Assembly: GCA_016717855.1 (NCBI GenBank)
Contig: JADKEV010000017.1
Location: 1 to 64,000 of the forward strand
Direction of reading: 5' to 3'
Length of the DNA: 64,000 nt
Source: Betaproteobacteria bacterium
GTDB taxonomy: Bacteria > Pseudomonadota > Gammaproteobacteria > Burkholderiales > Casimicrobiaceae
This document shows positions 51,907-59,501 of the stretch, in pieces; within the stretch, counting starts at the first letter, position 1, and the number at the start of each line of letters is the position of its first letter. The translations under genes and the position numbers were made by a program. Below the pieces are notes generated by a model, which saw only the letters and a list, made by a program, of their open reading frames with translations, did not search any database and was not told where the DNA came from.

Positions 51907-53046
51907 TCAGCGCCTGACCGACATCACGACGATCACCACGATCAGCAACGCGATGACCGTCAACGCGATCTTGATCCAGCTCTTCGGATACTCGCCGGCG
52001 ATCTTGCCGGTGTAGCCGTTGATGATCACCTGGTAGGACGTCGCGCCATAGTGATAGTTGAGCAGCCACACCGGCGTGAGGATGTGCTTGAAGGTCTGGC
52101 CCGTCCAGCGCGCTTCGATCTGCAGGTTGCGCTGCGTATCGCCGGGGACCGCGGCGGCGCACAGCGCGCGCAGCTGGGACTCCATCTGCGCGCGCGAATT
52201 CTTCGCCGCCCCGACCAGGTCGATCTGGTAGCGCTCGACCGTCCAGCCGGTCACGTACCCGGCGTCGTACGGAACGAGCTGATCGGTGGTCGGAAACGGT
52301 TCGACCGCGCGCAGCAGGTTGCTCTTGACGCCCACCGAAGCGCAAACCAGTGCGTCGTCGAAAAAATGCTGCAGGTTGCCGGCCGCCGGCTCCCAGCGCA
52401 CATGCTGGACCTGCCGCGTCTGCGTCCGTCCGTTGCTGTCCTGATACGACTCGGTGGTGTAGTAGTAGTAGCCCGCGTCGGCGCGCCAGTCCGCATCGAC
52501 GTGGGCATCGAACGTCCAGTACGGCAGGTACAGGCCGTTGACCGTGTCGGTCAGCGCGCGGCTCTTGAGCGCATTCGGCGCGAACCACACCTTGCCGTAC
52601 CACGCGCGGATCAGGTCGCGCGCCTGCGTCTCGGCAAGCTTGAATGGCAGCAGCGATTCGGGACGGAAAACGTCCTTGGTCTGCGCGTAGGGAACGAGCT
52701 GCGCCGAACCGCAGAACTGGCAGCGCTGCGCCTGCCTGGCTGGATCGAACACCGAGATCGCCTGGCAGCTCTGGCACTTGACCGAAACCTTGTCGGCCTG
52801 CCAGCCCCGTCCCGAATCGGGAATCTCGCGCAACGCCGCGACCAGATCGTGCTCGACGATGTCCCCGCTGGCGTCGATCTTCCCGGGCGACTCCACGCCG
52901 CAAAACGGGCAAACCAGCGCCTGCTTTTTGGGACTCCAGTGCGCTTCGGCGCCGCATGCGGGGCAGTGGTACTTCTTCTCTTCGGCGGTGACGCCGGGAT
53001 CCGCCGGGTTCTGGCCGGGTGGGGTGGTGCCGGTTTGTGCGCTCAT
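51907..53046 (-). CDS. double zinc-ribbon membrane protein, SPFH partner
   Basis: A protein of 379 residues. Two zinc ribbons are seen: C28, C31, C46, C49 (CPACG...CPFCG) and C91, C94, C109, C112 (CQSC...CQFCG). A long middle domain follows with repeated aromatic motifs (LYLPYWTFDAHVDADW, PVWLLNYHYG). One C-terminal helix (about 357-376) anchors it, with the ribbons in the cytoplasm. The layout recalls YdjG, partner of SPFH protein YdjI and PspA in Bacillus. Databases sometimes call such proteins helicase-like, for which I see no motif. It follows the SPFH gene by 72 bases. Confidence 0.75.
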   Translation of the reverse strand: MSAQTGTTPPGQNPADPGVTAEEKKYHCPACGAEAHWSPKKQALVCPFCGVESPGKIDASGDIVEHDLVAALREIPDSGRGWQADKVSVKCQSCQAISVFDPARQAQRCQFCGSAQLVPYAQTKDVFRPESLLPFKLAETQARDLIRAWYGKVWFAPNALKSRALTDTVNGLYLPYWTFDAHVDADWRADAGYYYYTTESYQDSNGRTQTRQVQHVRWEPAAGNLQHFFDDALVCASVGVKSNLLRAVEPFPTTDQLVPYDAGYVTGWTVERYQIDLVGAAKNSRAQMESQLRALCAAAVPGDTQRNLQIEARWTGQTFKHILTPVWLLNYHYGATSYQVIINGYTGKIAGEYPKSWIKIALTVIALLIVVIVVMSVRR

Positions 53047-53118
53047 GAGGAATGCGGGGCCCGGCGCCGGTCAGCCTGCAACGACATCGAATTGGCGGCG
53101 ACCCGGCGCGCTGCCGCG

Positions 53119-54225
53119 TCAACCGTGGAGAAACTTGTCGACCGCGGCCCTGGTGACGCGCCACTGCGTGCCGATCTTCCTGCCCTTGAGGTCGCCGGAT
53201 TCGAGCGACGCCATCACGTCGGCTTCGCCGACCGAGAGCATCTGCGCGACCTGCGCCGGCGTCATCAGCTCGGTCGCGCCGCCGCCGGCCACCGTCGCCG
53301 GCGCCGCTTGCGCCGCGCCGCCCGCGCCCACCGGACCGCCGCCCGCCACCGGCGGGGTACCCTGCTGGCCGAGGATGCCGCCCTGCTGGTTCAGCATCTG
53401 CTGCGCCATCGCCATGCCCATCGCGAGTTCGGCGCCCATCCCGCCCGCCCCGCCGCCGCCTTGCGCCATGCCCTGCGCCATCTGGAATTTCACGTAGTCG
53501 TTCAGGTTGCCGACGGCGGCCATCGCGCCGCGCTTGTCGATCGCCTGCTCGACTTCCGGAGGCAGCGACACGTTCTCGACGATGAAGCTCTTGATCTCGA
53601 TGCCATACTTGGCGCTGACCGCGGGGTTGATCAGAGGCAGCAGCGCGCCGCCCAGTTCGCTGTAGCGCTGCGCCACGTCGAGCACCGGAACGTTGGCCGT
53701 CGCCAGCGCCTCCGAAAACACGCTGACGATGCGCGAGCGCATCGTGTCGTTGAATTCGTCCAGCCGGAAATGGTCGTCGGTGCCGGCGACTTCCTTCAGG
53801 AACAGCTTCGGCTCGACGATCTGGAAGTCGAAGGTGCCGTAGGCGCGCATCCGGACGATGCCGAAGTCCTTGTCGCGCATCATCACCGGATTGGCGGTGC
53901 CCCACTTGTTGCCGGTGAACAGGCGCGTGACGACGTAGTAGACGTCGGCCTTGAACGGCGACTCGAAGCCGTACTTCCAGCCCTTCAGGTCGGAGAGGAT
54001 TGGTATGTTGTCGGTGACCAGTTCGTGCTTGCCTGGGCCGAAGGTGTCGCCGAATTGCCCGAGATAGACGAACTGCGCGATTTGCGACTCGCGCACGACC
54101 AGCTGCGCGCCGCGCTTGATCTCCTTGTCCTCGTCGGGGAACCGGTACGACAGCGTATCGCGGGAATCATCGACCCACTGGATGATGTCGATGAATTGCT
54201 TGGTCAAGAAGTCCATCAAAGCCAT
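53119..54225 (-). CDS. SPFH-domain protein with C-terminal excisionase-type HTH
   Basis: A protein of 368 residues. The SPFH domain spans about 25-240 (KRGAQLVVRESQIAQFVYLGQ, LVTDNIPILSDLKGW, DFGIVRMRAYGTFDFQIV, DEFNDTMRSRIVSVF). A Gly/Ala/Met/Gln-rich low-complexity linker spans about 255-318. The last 50 residues form a MerR/excisionase-like helix-turn-helix (LMTPAQVAQMLSVGEADVMASL...IGTQWRVTRAAVDKFL). There is no signal peptide or membrane helix. SPFH proteins make oligomeric rings at membranes; an HTH tail is unusual. I start it at MALMDFLTKQF; the longer frame is antisense to dsbC. It is coupled with the zinc-ribbon gene. Confidence 0.8.
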   Translation of the reverse strand: MALMDFLTKQFIDIIQWVDDSRDTLSYRFPDEDKEIKRGAQLVVRESQIAQFVYLGQFGDTFGPGKHELVTDNIPILSDLKGWKYGFESPFKADVYYVVTRLFTGNKWGTANPVMMRDKDFGIVRMRAYGTFDFQIVEPKLFLKEVAGTDDHFRLDEFNDTMRSRIVSVFSEALATANVPVLDVAQRYSELGGALLPLINPAVSAKYGIEIKSFIVENVSLPPEVEQAIDKRGAMAAVGNLNDYVKFQMAQGMAQGGGGAGGMGAELAMGMAMAQQMLNQQGGILGQQGTPPVAGGGPVGAGGAAQAAPATVAGGGATELMTPAQVAQMLSVGEADVMASLESGDLKGRKIGTQWRVTRAAVDKFLHG

Positions 54226-54262
54226 GAAGCGCCTCCCATTTGGCGAGCGGTTGGTCCGTGCA

Positions 54263-55066
54263 TCAGTTCTTCGCTGTCTTGGCGGCGTCGGAACGCGCCA
54301 GTTCCTTCTCCAGGCGTTCGCGGGGCAGCGCGCCCGGCACGACGCGGCCGTCCATGAATACGAGGGTCGGCGTGGCCACCACGCGGTACTTCTGTGCGAG
54401 CGCCTGCAGCTGGGGCAGCGGCGTGTCGCAACTGCCATCGTTGCCCGGCAGCGTTCCCTTCAGCATGAAGTCGAGCCAGGCCTTGGGACGATCCGGGGCG
54501 CACCAGATCATCCTGGACTTGCGTGCGGCGTCGGGATGCAGTTGGTCGATCGGATAGAGCAGCACATAAGCGGTCGTGTTGTCCATGCCCGCGGCCGTCT
54601 TTTCAAATTGTTTGCAGTACGGACAATCCGCGTCGGAAAACACGATGAACTTGCGCTCGCCGTTGCCACGGACGATCTTGATAGCCTGGTCCAGCGGCAG
54701 GTCGGTGACGTTGATCGCCTTCAGGGCCTGCAGGCGTTCTTCGGTCAGGTTCACGCGGGTATTGGGATCGATGACCGTGCCCACGATCACGTAGCTGACC
54801 TTCGCGTCGGTGTAGACGAGTTGGTCACCGGCAAAAACTTCGTACAGGCCGAAGTACGGCGACTTGGTGATGCTGACCACTTCCAGCCCCGGAAACTTTT
54901 CCTGGAGCATCCGCTTGACGTCGGCCTCCTCGCCGGTGAGCGCGGCCGCCGCGGCGCGCACCGCGGCCGGGCTGCCGATCTTGGGTTCCTTAGTTTGGGC
55001 CAGGAGAACCGTACTGCATGCGAGGCCGAGGACGGCCAGGAAAAGCGTGGATGACAATCGGTTCAC
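54263..55066 (-). CDS. dsbC: thiol:disulfide interchange protein DsbC
   Basis: A protein of 267 residues from a GTG at 55066. The signal peptide ends LLAQ. A short dimerisation domain (about 45-100) precedes the thioredoxin fold with active site C148-P-Y-C151 (FSDADCPYCKQFE). A cis-proline loop (VVATPTLVF) follows. It reshuffles wrong disulfides in the periplasm and needs DsbD, not seen here. It lies 38 bases after the UbiH-type gene. Confidence 0.94.
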   Translation of the reverse strand: MNRLSSTLFLAVLGLACSTVLLAQTKEPKIGSPAAVRAAAAALTGEEADVKRMLQEKFPGLEVVSITKSPYFGLYEVFAGDQLVYTDAKVSYVIVGTVIDPNTRVNLTEERLQALKAINVTDLPLDQAIKIVRGNGERKFIVFSDADCPYCKQFEKTAAGMDNTTAYVLLYPIDQLHPDAARKSRMIWCAPDRPKAWLDFMLKGTLPGNDGSCDTPLPQLQALAQKYRVVATPTLVFMDGRVVPGALPRERLEKELARSDAAKTAKN

Positions 55067-55104
55067 GGTGCGTCTTTCGAGGTGGGGACAGCGCGTCTGA
55101 CAGT

Positions 55105-56292
55105 TTAACGTATCGCCGGTTGCATCAATATCGATTTGACCGCGGGCAACCGGTTCAATGTCGACATGCCGGCGTTGCGAACGAAACCGGGAAGTCCCGG
55201 CCCGGCATTGAACAGCCGCCACAGGCCGTCGGTCGTCGCTTGCATCGCCAGCGTCGGCAATGCGCGCGTGCGGGCGTAGCGACCGAGCAGCAGGCTGGCG
55301 CCCGGATCGGCAATCGGACCGCGCTCGTTCAACACCGCGGCCAGCGCTTCAACGTCGGCGTAGCCGAGATTGAGGCCCTGCCCCGCCAGCGGATGGACGC
55401 CATGCGCCGCGTCGCCCACCAGCGCCACGCGTGCCGCGACGGGCCCCGCCGGCCGCATGAAGTGCAGAGGAAACGATGCCCGCGCCGTGAGCGGCTCCAG
55501 CGGGCACAGGACCGACGCGCCGGCCGCCGCGACCACGTCGGTGAATTCGCGCTCCGGCAGGGCCAGCAACTCTTCGGCCCGGGCCTCCGGCGCCGACCAC
55601 ACAATGGAGATGCGGCGCCCGGGCAGCGGCAGCCACGCCAGGATGCCGCCATCGGGCTGGAACCACTGCCAGGCGCGGCCATGATGGGCGCCGTGCGTGG
55701 CGAAGTTCGCCACCACGGCAGTCTGGCCGTAGGGACGCAGTTCCCCCGCGATGCCGGCCTGGCCGCGCGTCCAGGAGCGCAAGCCATCGGCGCCAACGAC
55801 CAGGCGGGCCGACAACAAGGCGCCGTTTTCAAGTCGGAGCGCACAACGGTCGCGCTCGCGCACCAGCGCCTCGGGCGCCGCATCGACGTGAATCGTTTCC
55901 GGCTGGCCGGCAGCTGCCCAGGCCCCAAGCGTCGCGGCCATCAGCTCGCGTTGTTCCACGATCCAGGCCAGCGCGCGTTCTCCGGCGTCGAACGCCGAGA
56001 AATCGAGCTGGGCGCCGGCGCGGTCGCCGAATATGCGCATGGTCTCGATCGGGGTCACGCGCTCGGGGTCCATCCTGGACCAGACGCCGATCCGGTCGAG
56101 GAACTGCGCATTGCCCGGGCTGATTGCGTAGATGCGCGCATCCCAGCTGGCGGTATCGTCCACGCTCGGCTGGCGGCGGTCCACCAGTGCGACGGTGAGA
56201 CCGCTCCCGCGCAGCGCCAGCGCCAGCGCCAGTCCGGGCAGGCCGGCGCCGACGATCAGGACATCATGCTCTCCGGCGTCCGGCGCGCTCAT
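55105..56292 (-). CDS. FAD-dependent ubiquinone-biosynthesis hydroxylase, UbiH/UbiF family
   Basis: A protein of 395 residues. FAD motifs are complete: VLIVGAGLPGLALALALRG at the N-terminus, VVGADGLRSWTR in the middle, and VALVGDAAHGVHPLAGQGLNLGYADVEAL. This matches the UbiH/UbiF/UbiI/UbiM/VisC group, which hydroxylate the ubiquinone ring. I cannot say which position it acts on. It overlaps the hslV stop by 3 bases (ATGA). Confidence 0.9.
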   Translation of the reverse strand: MSAPDAGEHDVLIVGAGLPGLALALALRGSGLTVALVDRRQPSVDDTASWDARIYAISPGNAQFLDRIGVWSRMDPERVTPIETMRIFGDRAGAQLDFSAFDAGERALAWIVEQRELMAATLGAWAAAGQPETIHVDAAPEALVRERDRCALRLENGALLSARLVVGADGLRSWTRGQAGIAGELRPYGQTAVVANFATHGAHHGRAWQWFQPDGGILAWLPLPGRRISIVWSAPEARAEELLALPEREFTDVVAAAGASVLCPLEPLTARASFPLHFMRPAGPVAARVALVGDAAHGVHPLAGQGLNLGYADVEALAAVLNERGPIADPGASLLLGRYARTRALPTLAMQATTDGLWRLFNAGPGLPGFVRNAGMSTLNRLPAVKSILMQPAIR

Positions 56293-56831
56293 TGGCCGCC
56301 GAGGACTTCGATGGTGTGCTGCTGATTGGTATAAATGCAGATTTCGGCGGCGATCGTCAGCGCCTCCTTGACGATCTCCGCGGCGGTGAGTGTCGAGTGG
56401 CTCGAGAGGGCGCGCGCGGCGGCCTGCGCGTAGGCGCCGCCGGAGCCGATCGCGACGATCCCGTGCTCGGGTTCGAGCACGTCGCCCTGGCCGGTGATGA
56501 TCAGCGAGGTGGCGGCGTCGGCGACCGCCAGCATCGCCTCAAGCCGCCGCAGGATCCGGTCTGAGCGCCAGTCCTTGGCCAGTTCGACCGCGGCGCGCTG
56601 CAGGTGACCCTGGTGCTTTTCCAACTTGGCTTCGAAGCGTTCGAACAGCGTGAACGCGTCGGCGGTGCCGCCGGCGAAACCGGCGAGGATCTTTTCATGA
56701 TAGAGGCGGCGCACCTTGCGCGCGGTGGCCTTGACGACGATGGCGCCCAGGGTGACCTGCCCGTCGCCGCCGATCGCCACCTGGCTGCCCCGCCGCACCG
56801 AAAGTATGGTCGTGCCGTGAAACTGTTCCAT
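56289..56831 (-). CDS. hslV: HslV peptidase subunit of the HslUV protease
   Basis: A protein of 180 residues. The propeptide MEQFHG is followed by the catalytic threonine (T7 in TTILSVRRG), exposed after self-cleavage. The proteasome-like fold continues with KVRRLYHEKILAGFAGGTADAFTLFERFE and AIGSGGAYAQAAARAL. HslV needs the HslU ATPase to be active. hslU, normally the next gene, is not in this window; a UbiH-type gene takes its place. Confidence 0.95.
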   Translation of the reverse strand: MEQFHGTTILSVRRGSQVAIGGDGQVTLGAIVVKATARKVRRLYHEKILAGFAGGTADAFTLFERFEAKLEKHQGHLQRAAVELAKDWRSDRILRRLEAMLAVADAATSLIITGQGDVLEPEHGIVAIGSGGAYAQAAARALSSHSTLTAAEIVKEALTIAAEICIYTNQQHTIEVLGGQ

Positions 56832-56841
56832 CCGGCGGAGT

Positions 56842-58053
56842 TTACCCGCTCTTGCGCACGAAGTATTCCGGCTTGACGCCGAGCAGGGCCAGCAGCGCCT
56901 GGATGATGGGAGAAGCGCCGAATATCTGCACTTCCTTTTCGTTGGTGTCGAAGTTCGAGACCGCGTTCTGCAGCGAGCCGGCGCAAACGAAGTCGAAGCG
57001 CTCGACCTGCGCCATGTCGATCTGCACCATGCCGCGCGGCGCGGCGAAATCGTACAGCGCCGAAATCTGCGGATCGGCCGGACCGAGCAGCACACCCTTG
57101 AGCACATGGCATTCGCGCTGGACCGGCAGGGTTTCGACCGCGGCCTGCTCCTGCTTGCGCGCCAGCGGCTCCCACGACGGCGGCGAAACCTCGAACGTGA
57201 CCGCGTAATCGATCGCGCGCTCCTCGAACTCGGCCTGGTTGTTCTGCCACTGGAGCAGTTCCAGCGCGAACAGCCAGATGCCTTCGTTCTGCGCGTTGCC
57301 GGCCCTGATCTTCTGGTCGATCCGCCGCCACAGCGGCTCGATGCCTTGCCAGCCAACCGAATAGGACTGCCGGCGCAACCGGCGCAGCACGTCCACCAGG
57401 CGCTTGCAACCCGTGTCGTCGAACTCCGTCAACGACGCGACATCGATCCTGAGCGCGGCGTAGCGCGCCGCGCGCGCGGGAATCTCCAGCGCACCCTTGA
57501 CGGTCACCTGGGTCAGCGCGAAGCAACCGGCGCCGGGGGCCCCGGCCCTGGCTGCCGCCGACCGGGCTTCGTCCCACGGCGGCGGCGAACGCTCGAAGAC
57601 GGCAACGTACTCGAGCGCGAGTTCGTCGAACGCGGCCCGGTCGTTGGCGCGTTGCAGCAGGTCGAATTGCGCATGCCAGGCCATTGCCAGCGCCCGGCTG
57701 TCCAGTTCGTTGACCAGGGCGCCGCCAAGAACCTGCCTCGCCGCCGCGGTCTGGCCATTGGCATAGAGCAATGCGGCATTCTCCAAGGCAGGCGAGAAGC
57801 CAAGTTCGGTCGGGCCGAGTTCGATCGAGGGCCGCGGCCGTTCTTTCGATGCGGCCTTGGCGCGCTCGGTCGCGGTGCCGTAGCGGGTCACGGTGAAACG
57901 GCTGAGCGGGCCGCCGACCTTGGCCTGGATGTCGATGAGGCCCAGCTTTCTCCCCACCCGATTCCCCGGCGACTTGGCCGGCGTCTGACGCGCCACCACC
58001 CGCGCCCTCGGGAACGGCGCGGCTTGAGGTCTTGAGAAGATCGAAAATGCCAT
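56842..58053 (-). CDS. twin-module STAS-domain protein
   Basis: A protein of 403 residues from MAFSIFSRP. After a basic, disordered N-terminus (about 1-80) there are two copies of the same module. Each is a helical segment ending in a similar motif (YVAVFERSPPPWDE near residue 160; YAVTFEVSPPSWEP near 300) followed by a STAS-like domain: about 185-245 (LRIDVASLTEFDDTGCKRLV) and about 330-403 (VQIDMAQVERFDFVCAGSL). The second has lost the acid-serine turn typical of phosphorylated STAS. Function is unknown. It lies 10 bases before hslV, so the two are probably cotranscribed. Confidence 0.75.
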   Translation of the reverse strand: MAFSIFSRPQAAPFPRARVVARQTPAKSPGNRVGRKLGLIDIQAKVGGPLSRFTVTRYGTATERAKAASKERPRPSIELGPTELGFSPALENAALLYANGQTAAARQVLGGALVNELDSRALAMAWHAQFDLLQRANDRAAFDELALEYVAVFERSPPPWDEARSAAARAGAPGAGCFALTQVTVKGALEIPARAARYAALRIDVASLTEFDDTGCKRLVDVLRRLRRQSYSVGWQGIEPLWRRIDQKIRAGNAQNEGIWLFALELLQWQNNQAEFEERAIDYAVTFEVSPPSWEPLARKQEQAAVETLPVQRECHVLKGVLLGPADPQISALYDFAAPRGMVQIDMAQVERFDFVCAGSLQNAVSNFDTNEKEVQIFGASPIIQALLALLGVKPEYFVRKSG

Positions 58054-58073
58054 CAGCGGGATCCGCGGCTGCT

Positions 58074-58088
58074 TATGCCAATTGCATA
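58074..58088. promoter_or_regulatory. palindrome upstream of the STAS-hslV unit
   Basis: TATGC-CAATT-GCATA is a 15-base palindrome 21 bases upstream of the STAS-gene start. It could be an operator. It is a single short site, so chance cannot be excluded. Confidence 0.3.
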
Positions 58089-58183
58089 GGATTATGTGCC
58101 GAACCGGGCGGCCTGACAAGAACTACCCGCAGGGTGCGCTCCCCTATGTGGCCAATCGGCAACGAAGCGGTGCGCGAGATCAA

Positions 58184-58213
58184 ATACTACGATTTCGAAC
58201 AAGGGCCCGTCAA
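58184..58213 (-). promoter_or_regulatory. candidate promoter of the STAS-hslV unit
   Basis: On the minus strand TTGACG (58213-58208) and TAGTAT (58189-58184) are 18 bases apart, about 130 bases upstream of the STAS-gene start. The -35 is good and the -10 fair. The 227-base gap contains no gene that I can support. Confidence 0.35.
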
Positions 58214-58280
58214 CACGGGAAACTACGCAGTCGGACTGGCCGCAGCCGCGCGGCAGGCGGCCCGGCAGTTCAGCGGAATA

Positions 58281-58805
58281 TTAGACGGCCTTGATGACAG
58301 CGCAAGCCAGGCGCGGACCGGCATTGCCGACCGGCTGCGACTTGTAGTCGTCGGGGTCGCGATGGACGATCAGGCCCTTGCCGACAATGCTGAAGCGACC
58401 TTCGGCCACGGTCATCCGGGTCCTCTCGAACGCGACAGCGGCGTTGCCGGAGGCGTCCGCCATCAGGTTCGGCATGTCGCCCACATGGCCCGTGTCGCCA
58501 GGCTTCACATGCCCGTGACCGACGCCGTCGGGGTTGAAGTGTCCGCCGGCACTCATGCCGTCACCCGAACTGCAGTCGCCTTTTTCGTGCACATGAAACC
58601 CGTGTTCCGAGTTCGGCTTGAGGCCGTGCACGCTCGCGCTCACGAATACCTTGTCGCCACGCTGGACGAACGTCACCGTGCCCCCGACCTGGCTGCCCCG
58701 GGTCGGCTCGAGCGAGGCCCGGGCGCGGTGCTCCTGGGCGCCCATGGTGGCGCAACCGGCCACGATTGTCGCAGAAAGGCCCGCCGCCAGACTGATCATG
58801 CGCAT
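58281..58805 (-). CDS. sodC: Cu/Zn superoxide dismutase, lipoprotein
   Basis: A protein of 174 residues from MRMISLAAG, with GAGGAGACG upstream. A lipobox is seen (VAGC18), so it is probably lipid-anchored and periplasmic. The copper and zinc ligands are in HGFHVHEKGDCSS, GGHFNPDG, the GDMPN loop and GLIVHRDPDDY. The disulfide cysteines (GDCSS and LACAVI) are present. It removes periplasmic superoxide. It lies 35 bases after dksA on the same strand. Confidence 0.95.
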   Translation of the reverse strand: MRMISLAAGLSATIVAGCATMGAQEHRARASLEPTRGSQVGGTVTFVQRGDKVFVSASVHGLKPNSEHGFHVHEKGDCSSGDGMSAGGHFNPDGVGHGHVKPGDTGHVGDMPNLMADASGNAAVAFERTRMTVAEGRFSIVGKGLIVHRDPDDYKSQPVGNAGPRLACAVIKAV

Positions 58806-58840
58806 GCTCGTCTCCTCGTTGAACGGCGCCGGGCCGGGCT

Positions 58841-59269
58841 TTACTCGCCGTACATCTTTTGCATGCGCTCGCGCCGCTCCTGCGCTTCCAGGCTCAGCGT
58901 GGCGGTCGGCCGGGCAAGCAGCCGCGGAATGCCGATCGGTTCGCCGGTTTCCTCGCAGAAACCATACTCGCCGTCGTCGATCAGCTTGATCGACTTCTCG
59001 ACTTTCTTGAGCAGCTTGCGCTCGCGGTCGCGTGTGCGCAGTTCGAGGGTGTACTCCTCTTCGAGCGTCGCCCGGTCGGAGGGATCGGTCGTGACTTCGT
59101 TCTCGCGCAGATGCTGGCCGGTATCGTCGGCGTTGTTCAGCAATTGGGCGCGAATCTCCATGAGCCGCTGCTTGAAGAACGCGAGCTGGGCCTCGTTCAT
59201 GTAGTCCCGCTCCGGCGCCTTCATCAAGTCGGCTTCGGTCAACTGTTTCGGTTTTTTCGCTGCTGCCAT
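58841..59269 (-). CDS. dksA: RNA polymerase-binding transcription factor DksA
   Basis: A protein of 142 residues with the coiled-coil tip (TDPSDRATLEEEYTLELRTRDRERKLLKK) whose DPxDxA motif reaches the polymerase secondary channel. It cooperates with ppGpp. The C-terminal zinc finger is degenerate: only one of four cysteines remains (FCEETGEPIGIPRLLARPTATLSLEAQ). This low-cysteine form is known in other alpha- and betaproteobacteria. I start it at MAAAKKPKQ; the longer open frame upstream is not family-like. Confidence 0.95.
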   Translation of the reverse strand: MAAAKKPKQLTEADLMKAPERDYMNEAQLAFFKQRLMEIRAQLLNNADDTGQHLRENEVTTDPSDRATLEEEYTLELRTRDRERKLLKKVEKSIKLIDDGEYGFCEETGEPIGIPRLLARPTATLSLEAQERRERMQKMYGE

Positions 59270-59467
59270 GATTCTTCGCTCCCTGCTCGCTGCTGAAAAA
59301 CGGTCCGCACGGGAGGGGCGGTACCGCAACAAGCCGCGCATTATACCCCGGTCTTCCACGTTGCCAAGGCCCCATTTCAGGCGGGATCCGGCGCCGGCCG
59401 CATCGAGCCCTGCCACCCCCATGAGGGCGAGGCAGCGGTAGCGCAATGGACCATGATCGTTGCCCGG

Positions 59468-59473
59468 TATAAT
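59468..59473 (+). promoter_or_regulatory. -10 element of pyrC
   Basis: A perfect TATAAT lies 29-34 bases upstream of the proposed pyrC start. The -35 region is weak. The site helps to decide the pyrC start: a TTG at 59460 would lie upstream of transcription. Confidence 0.5.
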
Positions 59474-59501
59474 CGGCGGCCTCCCACCCTTGCAGCCTCC
59501 C

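Noticed and set aside
51715..54357. Open frame of 880 codons on the plus strand
   Set aside because: It lies antisense to DUF3025, the zinc-ribbon gene and the SPFH gene, and its composition (R, H, D, V-rich) is that of a shadow frame.
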